This document shows, piece after piece, positions 42,000 through 50,235 of a DNA stretch of 64,000 nt. Position 1 is the first letter of the stretch. The number at the start of each line of letters is the position of its first letter. The translations under genes and the position numbers were made by a program. The notes beneath the pieces are model-generated. The model did no database searches and was not told where the DNA came from. It was given only the letters and a program-made list of their open reading frames with translations. This DNA is from Paenibacillus polygoni (GTDB taxonomy: Bacteria > Bacillota > Bacilli > Paenibacillales > Paenibacillaceae): assembly GCF_030263935.1 (NCBI RefSeq), contig NZ_CP127162.1, forward strand, positions 3,047,501-3,111,500. The letters are read 5' to 3'.

Positions 42000-42857
42000 T
42001 TATCGCTGAGGAAATTCAGTATTCATGTAACGATAGGCGACTGCCAGCCGATCAGCAATATGATTCACGACTTTTTTATCTTTCATATAACTCGTGTGAC
42101 AGAATGGATTCCAAGAAGTGAGTAAGTTTCCAACATTAATACTCACATCGGCTTTAACAGCCTTCTCATAAGCGGGATCAATCTCACGGAGGGGATAACC
42201 CAAAATATCATCTTTGTCGTAAAAGTTAACCCACTCTCCCTCAAGACCAGGATATAATTCTTCCCCTTCTAATGAAGGAACACGGATCGGTTTACTAAAG
42301 TCACGATAACGCAGGCTCCAGAGAGGCAGTGTTGTTCCAAGTGAATAAAAATGAGTCAGTGTTTCTCCCCGCTCCAGCGGAGAAGTGATATCTATAATTC
42401 CAGGAAAATGCCTTGAAGTAAACTGCAGATCGTAGAAAAAATTACTAGCAATCACCGTACCTAAACTATGGGAGACAACAAAGAGGGGGGCAGTTTTACC
42501 TATACGCTTGGACAAAGAGTGGAGTGCATTGCTTATGGATTGATGGACCGCGTCATAATTCTGTCCGTTCGTATCTACGGGCTGGTAAGCAACAGCATCG
42601 GCTAGATAATACACTAAATATCTTCTAAGTTTTTTGTATCGCAGTTTTTTATTCAGAACCAAATCACGATAGATCCTTTCCTCATCTTCACCAAAAACAT
42701 CTCCCCAAAACACAGGTTCAATATCAATATATGGATTGGAGGAAGGAGCATTCATCATACCAGCAAACGCCTTATCTAGTTTTTTCATGAACTTGAGCGC
42801 GAACTCCTTCTTCTGAAGGCCAAGACCGTGAATAACAATAACCCCAATCTTTTGCAT
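42000..42857 (-). CDS. Alpha/beta hydrolase, lipase-like
   Basis: A 285-residue cytoplasmic alpha/beta-fold hydrolase. The oxyanion block IGVIVIHGLG is at the start and the nucleophile elbow is SHSLGT near residue 131. Candidate Asp and His lie in the C-terminal third (FYDKDDILGYPL, NPFCHTSYM). It resembles large-group putative esterases with no known substrate. AAGGAG precedes the ATG. Confidence 0.75.
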   Translation of the reverse strand: MQKIGVIVIHGLGLQKKEFALKFMKKLDKAFAGMMNAPSSNPYIDIEPVFWGDVFGEDEERIYRDLVLNKKLRYKKLRRYLVYYLADAVAYQPVDTNGQNYDAVHQSISNALHSLSKRIGKTAPLFVVSHSLGTVIASNFFYDLQFTSRHFPGIIDITSPLERGETLTHFYSLGTTLPLWSLRYRDFSKPIRVPSLEGEELYPGLEGEWVNFYDKDDILGYPLREIDPAYEKAVKADVSINVGNLLTSWNPFCHTSYMKDKKVVNHIADRLAVAYRYMNTEFPQR

Positions 42858-43009
42858 CTGGCTTCACTCCTTCCCATCTTTACACTCACAAAGATAAGAT
42901 TAATGACTTAATAGCATAGCAGATGTACTGGGTATATCCGGTTCCTCTCGATTATATACAATATGGATAAATAAGGTAAATGTCTCAAGTCCTTATTTTT
43001 CAATCTCAT

Positions 43010-43936
43010 TTAGATGTTTAAAAGTGCAATCGTCCCTGTTACTGTCAGCGTACTCAGAAGTGTCGAAAAAAAGACCGTCTGAGATGAAAATTCTGGTTCA
43101 TTGTCGAACTGAACAGCCAGAATCATGCTGCTGAGCGACGTCGGTACAGAGGATGATACGATAAGCGCTTTTGCAACCAGCCCATCGATACCAAGAAGCA
43201 GCACTGTGAGTGCTGCTAATAGCGGGCCCCCAATAAGTCTCATGGCGACCGAGATGGCTACGCTCAGACTCCCCTTTTTCGCAAACGTCCATTTCATAGC
43301 TCCCAGCTGCACACCAAGTGTTAGAAGGGCCATCCCGATAAAGGCAGCATACAAATAATTAAGCGGGATTTGAATCGTACTTGGGAGCTCAACACCGAGT
43401 AAACGGAGTAAAAATGCGAGTGGGATCGCATAAATAACAGGTTGGCCGGCAATGGTTCGCCAGATTCTTTTTCTATTCACCTGGTGTGCGTTCACGCTGT
43501 AGATTCCATAGGTATTGGGTAAAAACGACTGCAGCATCAAGATAATCACCTGAACTCCGAGTGTTAAAGGATTACCCGAAAAAGCAAGCTCATTAATAGG
43601 GAGTCCATAGTTAGCACTATTGGCAAACAATACGCTGTTCCTCATCGCCGCCGGCATACCGCCTTCGAGTCTGAGGAGTTTAATAACAAGAGAACAAAGG
43701 ATATATTGCATGAGCATAAACAGAACAAAAAAGCCCATCACTTGTCCAAACAATGACATCGAAATATCCGTTGAGTATAGGAGATTAAAAACAACGGCAG
43801 GTGATAAAATATAGAAATTGATATTCGATAGTGTCTTAATATCGAGTCCTCTGGTTCGCTGGACAATGAATCCAATCGTCATGACTAAAAATAGAGGGAT
43901 TACGTTATTAAGCAGGATGGAAAAGAACAAATTCAT
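43010..43936 (-). CDS. AEC-family (auxin efflux carrier-like) transporter
   Basis: A 308-residue membrane protein of the AEC family with about ten helices in two inverted halves of five. The start at 43936 (MNLFFSILLNNVIPLFLVMTIG) has GGAGG eleven bases upstream; the longer frame adds 45 poorly supported residues. Typical segments are NSANYGLPI in the fourth helix and SSVPTSLSSMILAVQF near the C-terminus. Substrate is unknown; family members in bacteria move organic acids such as malate. Confidence 0.85.
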   Translation of the reverse strand: MNLFFSILLNNVIPLFLVMTIGFIVQRTRGLDIKTLSNINFYILSPAVVFNLLYSTDISMSLFGQVMGFFVLFMLMQYILCSLVIKLLRLEGGMPAAMRNSVLFANSANYGLPINELAFSGNPLTLGVQVIILMLQSFLPNTYGIYSVNAHQVNRKRIWRTIAGQPVIYAIPLAFLLRLLGVELPSTIQIPLNYLYAAFIGMALLTLGVQLGAMKWTFAKKGSLSVAISVAMRLIGGPLLAALTVLLLGIDGLVAKALIVSSSVPTSLSSMILAVQFDNEPEFSSQTVFFSTLLSTLTVTGTIALLNI

Positions 43937-44073
43937 AACTGCATAAACCTCCAGATGAAAAAAACTAAGAATGGGAAAAGTAAGGGTAATAGTAAAAATA
44001 TGAAACGCTATCGTTTTTTTAAGCGTATAGTTTGGGTAATGATTAAAAAGTGGTAACGAAAGGGTGCTCACAT

Positions 44074-44283
44074 ATGTTAAGGAAGCTTATTGACAAATTT
44101 CTTCGATCTACTGACCGCAGTAAAGGGAAAAGATACTATAGCAGCTCAGCAAAGAAATATTCTAGACGGTACAGTAGCTCTCACCGTGCACCTAGATACC
44201 GCGGATCGTCCTCTGATCATAAATACAAACATGGAAAACAAGGACATGGTTATTATAAGAGTAGAAAATACAGTTCAAGCTAA
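44074..44283 (+). CDS. Small, very basic Ser/Tyr/Lys-rich protein
   Basis: A 69-residue protein starting MLRKLIDKFLRSTDRSKGKRY, then repeats of YSSS and RYSSSHR and a GHGYYKSRKYSSS end. AAAGGGTG lies seven bases before the ATG and a terminator follows, supporting a real gene. The composition is disordered and strongly basic, so it may bind nucleic acid, polyphosphate or the cell wall, or act in spores; nothing specific is seen. Confidence 0.6.
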   Translation: MLRKLIDKFLRSTDRSKGKRYYSSSAKKYSRRYSSSHRAPRYRGSSSDHKYKHGKQGHGYYKSRKYSSS

Positions 44284-44287
44284 ACAT

Positions 44288-44320
44288 CATACTCCCTCTA
44301 TATTAGAGGGATTTTTTTAT
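44288..44320 (+). terminator. Intrinsic terminator after the small basic gene
   Basis: CCCTCTA pairs with TAGAGGG around TAT, followed by ATTTTTTT. It lies against the stop of the converging kinase gene. Confidence 0.8.
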
Positions 44321-45171
44321 GTGGAAATTATTGCTGTTAACGCTGTTTTCAGTTCATCAGAACGATGAAACGGCTGTTTAATCCCAAGAAGCCGCTCAAT
44401 AATAAGTTTCACCTCTACACTAAGACGAAGTTCCTCCTGCCAGCTCTGCTCCTTATGAGGAGTATGAAGATTCATCTCCGTTTCCTTCACTGGCACCTCA
44501 TACGTGGAATACAGCATAAACAACATAAAGTGACCGATATCATACAGATCTGCTTGTTCGCTCGCTACCTTTCCTGTACTGCTTCTACTCTGAGCGGAAA
44601 GCTTCATAAAAAAAGAAGATTTAGGTAGCAATGGAGCTGCTCCTATTTTACGTGCCAGACCAAAATCAATCAGCGTTAATCTTCCACCATGAAAAAGCAC
44701 GTTAGGAATTCTCAGGTCAAGATGAACGTAACCTTGATTATGAACGTATTCGATGAGATGAAGCAGCTGAAGTGTGATGAGAACCGCTTGTTTTTCATCA
44801 TACTTTATTCCCTGTCCAAAGATCAGATCTTCCAGCGTATCCCCTTCCATAAAGGACATGACAAGATAACTTCTTCCCTTCTCTTGAAACAAATCGATAA
44901 AAGCGGGAATATCCGGATGCTGAAGGGCACTAATGATCTCTGCTTCCTGATTGAGAAGTTTCACTGCGTAATCACCTTTGCTAGGTCTTGCTTGTTTCAC
45001 AGCTACTTCTTTACCTGTCGTACTATCTAGACACTTGTATGTAATTCCGTAACTTCCTTCACCAAGAACCTCTTGTACTTTGTAACGTTGTCCTAAGCAG
45101 ACTCCTTTCTCACGAGGATCGTCACGCCAAGCAGAGATGAAAGAATGAATGGTTGAATAAAGACGCAACAA
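44317..45171 (-). CDS. Ser/Thr protein kinase (Hanks type), short, non-RD
   Basis: A 284-residue kinase without membrane helix or sensor domain. The Gly loop is LGEGSYGITY, the VAIK-type Lys is in VAVKQARP, the alpha-C Glu is in NQEAEIIS, and the metal-binding Asp is in IDFGLA. The catalytic loop reads HLDLRIPNV, with Leu where RD kinases have Arg and Arg in place of Lys two residues after Asp. It resembles the small kinases YrzF/YabT of Bacillus, which act in sporulation. The start is TTG after GAGGAGG (two tandem TTG codons). Confidence 0.82.
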   Translation of the reverse strand: MLRLYSTIHSFISAWRDDPREKGVCLGQRYKVQEVLGEGSYGITYKCLDSTTGKEVAVKQARPSKGDYAVKLLNQEAEIISALQHPDIPAFIDLFQEKGRSYLVMSFMEGDTLEDLIFGQGIKYDEKQAVLITLQLLHLIEYVHNQGYVHLDLRIPNVLFHGGRLTLIDFGLARKIGAAPLLPKSSFFMKLSAQSRSSTGKVASEQADLYDIGHFMLFMLYSTYEVPVKETEMNLHTPHKEQSWQEELRLSVEVKLIIERLLGIKQPFHRSDELKTALTAIIST

Positions 45172-45328
45172 CTAACCTCCTCAAGGTAAACTGGTTCTCT
45201 TAAAGAGAATTTCCTATCCATCATTATAGCATGTTTGTAAATGTATCCTTGACCTCTTATGTATATACATTCTAAAATGGTACCACCTTCGATTACTATT
45301 TATAATCAAATAGAACGGGAGTGGCTTA

Positions 45329-45610
45329 TTGGAAATTGAATTCATTTTGCTGCTAGTCGCATGCTCAATCCTTTTGTCATTTTTATTCCACCGTATGGAT
45401 ATCACAAGGAACACGAAGAAAGACAGAAACAAAACCGTGTTCGGTAGAATTTTCGTTATTTCGATTGTTATCGTTGTTTCTGGTCTCATAGTGGGAGCAT
45501 GGAATGGGCTTCTGATTTCTGCAATTGGAGTTCACCTGCTCATCCCTTCGATTTCTGCGTTATTAATGAATTTAATTCTGAAAAAACACTCAAAAAAAAG
45601 TCATAAGTAG
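45329..45610 (+). CDS. Small membrane protein, about three helices
   Basis: A 93-residue protein with a TTG start and GGGAGTGG before it. Three hydrophobic stretches, at about residues 4-20, 40-58 and 62-85, alternate with a basic loop (DITRNTKKDRNKT), and the C-terminus is KKHSKKSHK. Family not recognised; it resembles YesK-like small membrane proteins in length and layout. Its terminator is split by IS element 2. Confidence 0.6.
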   Translation: MEIEFILLLVACSILLSFLFHRMDITRNTKKDRNKTVFGRIFVISIVIVVSGLIVGAWNGLLISAIGVHLLIPSISALLMNLILKKHSKKSHK

Positions 45611-45696
45611 GTTCTCAAACTTTAAAAAAAGCCGGCACGCAAACCTTGAAGTGCACCCTGTCAAGTAGACAGATAAAAAAACAAAATTATAAATGT

Positions 45697-45737
45697 TCAA
45701 TCCCCTCGGTTATCAAAGCTGAGGGGATTATTTTTTC
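45697..45737 (+). terminator. Terminator inside IS element 2
   Basis: AATCCCCTC pairs with GAGGGGATT, followed by ATTTTTTC on the plus strand. It lies just past the orfB stop and would block plus-strand transcription entering the IS from outside. Confidence 0.7.
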
Positions 45738-45741
45738 TTAG

Positions 45742-46653
45742 TTATGCTGCTTGCCGATATTCGTTAGGGGATAAGCCGTTAAGTCGTTCGGTGTATCGAA
45801 AATTATTGTAATAATGGATATAAGTTCTTACACTACGAAGGAGATTGTCGTATGTATCGTATTTCTCCAGATAAAAGCTTTCTGTTTTAAAGGTACCCCA
45901 GAATCGCTCAATAGGTTGGTTGTCCAAACACCGACTTACACGAGACATACTTGTTCTAAACTTGTATTTCTTTTGAAGTCGTTGGTATTCATGTGAGGTG
46001 TATTGAAAACCTCTATCACTGTGCAAGAGTGGCTTAGCACCTGGGTTCCTTTTGTAAGCTTTCTTTACTGTATTCATAACGAGTTCATTGTTATTGGAAT
46101 GGCTGAGTACCCATGACACCACGGAGTTGTCATATCCGTCAATAATGGCACTCAAATAGGCCTTACGGCCATTTCCGTACTTTAATTCTGTTACATCGGT
46201 GCACCACTTTTGGTTAGGGGCATCCGCTTGGAATTTTCGGTTCATGACATTCTCTGCAATATGAAGGGCTGGAGCTTTCACGTAATTTGGCCGCTTTTTG
46301 CGAATCACTGCCCTTAGTTCAAGGGCGCGCATGATACGGTAATAGCGTTTACGGTTGTAGCCTTTTTTAGTTTGCGATTTAACTGAATACGCATTTGACG
46401 ATAACCGAGTATCCCTTTTCGTTTGTCATAGCGACACTTGACTTCCTTGGCGAGTTTAAGATTTTCGAGTTCCCTGGTGGATGGCGTCCATTTCAGCCAC
46501 TTATAATAGGCAGATCGGGCGATTCCTGCGAGCTCACAGAGCTTGGTGAGTGCATATCCCTTTTCGCCATGCAGTTCCTTAATCGCTTGATAGATGTCTG
46601 CATGCCGAACGTAGGTTAGTGTGTATTTCTTCGCCGGATCTCTGCCAACTTTT
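45742..46653 (-). pseudogene. IS3-family transposase OrfB, frameshifted
   Basis: The catalytic half begins in the -1 frame after orfA (GRDPAKKYTLTYVRHADIYQ) with an HTH_21 block (LCELAGIARSAYYKWLKW), and runs to a stop at 46314. The integrase core continues in another frame, MRALELRAVIRKKRP, to the stop at 45742, with DDE residues in CTDVTELKYG, LHSDRGFQYTS and QPIERFWGTFK. The break is at a run of six A (46373-46378 on the plus strand as T). One lost A would explain it; the site is also A AAA AAG, so a second -1 shift could rescue it. Confidence 0.7.
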
Positions 46654-47305
46654 TTGCGAGTGCATTCTCCATTTCAAGGTACTCATTACGCGCTTCGAGT
46701 TCCTTAATCCGAAGCTTTAATCTTTCCTGTTCATCTAGCTCCTCTAGCGGTTTTTTACGACCTCGGAGGTCTTTTAACCCTTCGTGACCATTCGTTTGAT
46801 ATTTACGAACCCAGGCGTAGACTTGCTGATAAGAGACATCGTACTTGTCGATGGCTTTCTGGTAATCTAAATCATGGGCGATGGTGAATTGTGCAATTTC
46901 AATACGTTCTTCGTAAGTCGTTTTCCGTCCTTTATTCATATGAGGGGATCCCATCCTTTTCGGAGTTGGTTTCATTTTCGCCCCTTCAGTATACTTGGAA
47001 ATCCAGCTCTCTAACACAGATTTACTCGAAATATGGTACTTTTTCACCACTGATCGTACAGAGTGTTCACCAGAAAGTGCATCTTGTATCGCCGCCAGTC
47101 GTAACTCTTTGGAGTAAGCTTTCCAACCTTTCGATTTTTTTAAACCTTCCACTCCACCTGCTTGATATTTTCTTATCCATTCGGTAACCGTGCTTTTATG
47201 GATCCCCAGTTGTTTTGCCTCGTAGTTGGGATTGGATTCATGCTGCAGGCAACGTCTTACAACCTGAATCTTAATTTCATATGGAATTGGGCTTCTTTTA
47301 GACAT
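46616..47305 (-). CDS. IS3-family transposase OrfA, long form with repeated HTH
   Basis: A 229-residue DNA-binding subunit with the start at 47305 (MSKRSPIPYEIKIQVVRRCL) after GGGAG. It has three HTH-like units of about 50-60 residues (KQLGIHKSTVTEWIRKYQ, KKYHISSKSVLESWISKY, KYDVSYQQVYAWVRKYQ) and a C-terminal coiled coil (LRIKELEARNEYLEMENALAK). The slippery A AAA AAG at 46649-46655 leads into orfB. Confidence 0.85.
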   Translation of the reverse strand: MSKRSPIPYEIKIQVVRRCLQHESNPNYEAKQLGIHKSTVTEWIRKYQAGGVEGLKKSKGWKAYSKELRLAAIQDALSGEHSVRSVVKKYHISSKSVLESWISKYTEGAKMKPTPKRMGSPHMNKGRKTTYEERIEIAQFTIAHDLDYQKAIDKYDVSYQQVYAWVRKYQTNGHEGLKDLRGRKKPLEELDEQERLKLRIKELEARNEYLEMENALAKKLAEIRRRNTH

Positions 47306-47406
47306 TACAAAAACTCCCATCATGATAGAGGTAGAAGTTTTGTTTTTTCTACTGTCTACTATGATGGGAGCGTATCACCTTATCTAAGGAATGCGTGCTG
47401 GCTTTT

Positions 47407-48138
47407 TTAGAATGATAACGTGTTTTCTCTTCTTGCAAAATCAACAAACTGAAATTTATCCAAACGATGCCTGGATTCAGAATATTGAAACAACGTAGTA
47501 TCTTCAAGATGAACATAGCCGCGAACGACTACCACATGTGTATCTTCACCAATATCCATGTACTCGTAGTCCATGCCTGTGGCACGTTCAACCGAAATCA
47601 CTTTTTTAGCATAACTGATTTTTAGATTCAGTTCTTTTTCCAAATACTCATATATGGACTGTCCAGTAATCTCCTTAGACAGATGAGGAACAACCGAAGC
47701 CAGTAAGAAATCGATATCCAGTATAATTCGTTCTCCGTCTATTTCCCTGGCTCGAACGACCCTCCATACTTTGGTATCTGCCGAGATTTGAAGCTGCTTC
47801 GAAATAAACTCCCCTGCATGAGTACATTCCGTAACGTATACAAGGGTATTACTCAGCTTACCCATCCGTTCTGTCATTTCTTTATAACTGACCAGCCCGC
47901 TCACAGGAAAATTATAACGATCTCTTTCGAGGACGAAGGAGCCTTTTCCTTTTACTTTATGGATGTAACCATTCTGAGCAAGTAAGTTTAAGCCTTTGCG
48001 CACCGTTTCTCGCGTGATTTCATAGTGTTGTGCCAAATCATGTTCAGAGGGCAGCTTACTTCCTGGTGCAAGAATTCCTGAGTCGATCTTTTCCGCGAAA
48101 TCTTTATACAGCGTTACAAAAATATTATTCATCATCAT
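47407..48138 (-). CDS. treR: Trehalose operon repressor TreR (GntR/HutC)
   Basis: A 243-residue GntR-family repressor. The winged HTH is at residues 8-68 (LPSEHDLAQHYEITRETVRKGL) and the UTRA sugar-binding domain at 80-235. It ends the treA-treP-treR unit and would bind trehalose-6-phosphate and the two TTGTATATACAA-type sites before treA. Three ATG codons stand in a row at the start. Its 3' end touches the terminator split by IS element 2, so read-through into the IS is likely. Confidence 0.9.
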   Translation of the reverse strand: MMMNNIFVTLYKDFAEKIDSGILAPGSKLPSEHDLAQHYEITRETVRKGLNLLAQNGYIHKVKGKGSFVLERDRYNFPVSGLVSYKEMTERMGKLSNTLVYVTECTHAGEFISKQLQISADTKVWRVVRAREIDGERIILDIDFLLASVVPHLSKEITGQSIYEYLEKELNLKISYAKKVISVERATGMDYEYMDIGEDTHVVVVRGYVHLEDTTLFQYSESRHRLDKFQFVDFARRENTLSF

Positions 48139-48204
48139 ATCACCAATCGTATTGTATCACGTTTTTATGAAAATGATTACAACTCAGATGACGCATTACT
48201 TACT

Positions 48205-50220
48205 TTAGTCAAAAGTTACCTTGAGGAGCGGAGCGGACGATTCAATCATGCCGCTTGCTAATTCTTCAACTGTTGGAGACGGCTCCTGTCCATCCGGAAT
48301 AATAATCGGTGTAGTAACAGACAAACCGGCTTTTTCAATTGCTTCTTTATCAAACTCAAGTAATAATTGTCCTTCACTCACACTCATACCTGATTCGACA
48401 TGTGCAGTAAATCCATTTCCTTTAAGGGAGACGGTGTCTATTCCCACATGGATTAACACTTGGAATCCTTCCGTATCACTTAAAATCATCGCGTGTTTCG
48501 TCTTCGTCACATGTTCTACCGTTCCTTTAAATGGAGCGTAAACCTTACCTTCCTCCGGAATAATGGCGACCCCATCCCCCATCTGTTTCTGTGCAAAAGC
48601 AGGGTCAGGTACTTCCGATAACGGGATTACCTTACCGCTGAGTGGAGCAGCAATCGTCATTTCACTTCTTTTTTCTGTATTGGAGTTTACAGCATTCTGT
48701 TCAACATCCACATTATTTTCAGCGCGAACATCCATAGCTTCACCTGCTGCTGCCTGCTCATTGTCCACAACCACACCAGATGGAGCGTTTTCAGACTTCG
48801 CCTGTTCCCTCGACATACGCAGTTTTCCGTACAGCAGCGTACCGGTAAAAGAAACGACCATAACGATTAACATACCAAGGAAGAAGATACCCCATTGATT
48901 AGGGAAGATCGAAAGAAATCCCGGAATACCGCCTACACCGATCGAAGAAGCCAGTACATTATTCATAGCCAGCAGTACTCCGGCAATACCAGAACCGATC
49001 ATACCAAAAATAAATGGGTAGCGATAACGAATGTTAACTCCGAAGATTGCAGGTTCCGTTACCCCAAGAAAGGCGGATACGGATGAAGTGACAGCAAGTC
49101 CTTTTGCTTTTTGATCTTTAAGAATAAACATCATCGCCAGGGCAGCTGCACCTTGAGCAATATTAGATAGAGCAAGCATCGGCCATAGGAAGGTTCCGCC
49201 TTGACTTCCTATCAGCTGAATATCTACAGCCAAGAACGTGTGATGGAACCCGGTAATAACAAGCAAGGCATACAGTCCGCCATAGATTAATCCGCCAAGT
49301 GCAGAGAAAGAATCAAATATACCAACGAGACCATTTGTAATCATATTTCCGATGGAAAATGTTACAGGACCAACGACTGTAAAAGCCAGGAAACCGGTTA
49401 CCAGAAGAGCTACAGGCGCTACGACGAGCAGCTTAATTGAATCGTGTACTCTTTTATTAAGGAACTTTTCAATGTTAGCCAAGATGTAGGCAGAGACAAG
49501 CACAGGAAGAACTTGGCCCTGATATCCAATTTTCTCTACTTCAAATCCAAATAGGTTCCATACCGGAACGGTTCCTTCAAGTGTTGCATTTGCATAATTG
49601 TAGGCACTTAATAGTTCTGGATTTACCAAAATGAGGCCCAAAACAATACCTAGTAGCGGACTTCCGCCAAATTGTTTAACGGCTGACCAACCAATCAGTA
49701 CAGGCAGGAATGAGAAAGCCGTACTTGCAATTAGATTAATGATGGAAGCTACATCTGCCCACTGCGGATACACTTCAATGAGAGATTGTCCTTCATAAAA
49801 AATCCCGGGACCCGCCAGAATATTGTTTAGCCCAAGAAGCAAACCTGCCATAACGATGGCTGGCAGAATGGGAATAAAAATATCTGCGAGCATTTTTATC
49901 GCACGCTGGAGCGGATTTTGTTTCTTACTCGCAAGGGTCTTCACATCATCTTTTGATGCTCTGGCCCCGCCCGTAAGTTTCATCATCTCATCATAGACCT
50001 GATCTACAAGACCCGGACCGATGATCACTTGGAACTGACCTTGTGAAGAGAAGTGCCCTTTGACTAGGGCATTCTCTTCCAAAGCTTGCGCATCTACTTT
50101 GCTCTCATCTGCGAGCGCAAAGCGAAGTCTAGTCACACAGTGGGTAGCTGCTTCAATATTCTCTTTGCCACCCACAGCTTGAACGATTCGTTCAACCTGT
50201 TTTTGATCTATTTTAGACAT
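48205..50220 (-). CDS. treP: PTS trehalose transporter EIIBCA
   Basis: A 671-residue permease that takes up trehalose and phosphorylates it to trehalose-6-phosphate. EIIB is at residues 1-90 with the phospho-Cys in EAATHCVTRLRFA; EIIC spans about 105-465 with about ten helices and GITEPAIFGVNIRYRYP-type motif (FLGVTEPAIFGVN); a glucose-type EIIA is fused at about 520-671 with the His in LIHVGIDTVSLKGNGF. B. subtilis TreP lacks this EIIA, so here uptake does not depend on the free EIIA. It lies 15 bases after treA. Confidence 0.93.
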   Translation of the reverse strand: MSKIDQKQVERIVQAVGGKENIEAATHCVTRLRFALADESKVDAQALEENALVKGHFSSQGQFQVIIGPGLVDQVYDEMMKLTGGARASKDDVKTLASKKQNPLQRAIKMLADIFIPILPAIVMAGLLLGLNNILAGPGIFYEGQSLIEVYPQWADVASIINLIASTAFSFLPVLIGWSAVKQFGGSPLLGIVLGLILVNPELLSAYNYANATLEGTVPVWNLFGFEVEKIGYQGQVLPVLVSAYILANIEKFLNKRVHDSIKLLVVAPVALLVTGFLAFTVVGPVTFSIGNMITNGLVGIFDSFSALGGLIYGGLYALLVITGFHHTFLAVDIQLIGSQGGTFLWPMLALSNIAQGAAALAMMFILKDQKAKGLAVTSSVSAFLGVTEPAIFGVNIRYRYPFIFGMIGSGIAGVLLAMNNVLASSIGVGGIPGFLSIFPNQWGIFFLGMLIVMVVSFTGTLLYGKLRMSREQAKSENAPSGVVVDNEQAAAGEAMDVRAENNVDVEQNAVNSNTEKRSEMTIAAPLSGKVIPLSEVPDPAFAQKQMGDGVAIIPEEGKVYAPFKGTVEHVTKTKHAMILSDTEGFQVLIHVGIDTVSLKGNGFTAHVESGMSVSEGQLLLEFDKEAIEKAGLSVTTPIIIPDGQEPSPTVEELASGMIESSAPLLKVTFD

Positions 50221-50235
50221 AGCGTTTGTTCTCCC

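Larger units (their letters stand above)
45648..47376 (-). mobile_element. IS element 2: IS3-family insertion sequence with damaged orfB
   Basis: About 1729 bp in the minus direction. The ends align without gaps over 25 bases (17 matching), sharing AGTAGACAG then AAAAAACAAAA-type inner repeats. A perfect 5-bp direct repeat, ACCTT, flanks it (45643-45647 and 47377-47381). It carries orfA, a slippery A AAA AAG at 46649-46655, and an orfB with a second frame break. Its terminal repeats and proteins differ from IS element 1, so the two are distinct families within IS3. Confidence 0.85.
45624..47408. terminator. Bidirectional terminator split by IS element 2
   Basis: GCCGGCACGCAAACCTT (45631-45647) pairs with AAGGAATGCGTGCTGGC (47386-47402), 14 of 17 positions plus one G-U. 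A-tract lies left and T-tract right. Removing the IS and one ACCTT copy gives a hairpin with loop ATCT, placed between the small membrane gene and treR. Confidence 0.75.

Noticed and set aside
44090..44368. 92-residue reading frame overlapping the small basic gene
   Set aside because: It lacks a ribosome site and runs through the terminator at 44288-44320 into the converging kinase gene, whereas the 69-residue frame has both start and end signals.
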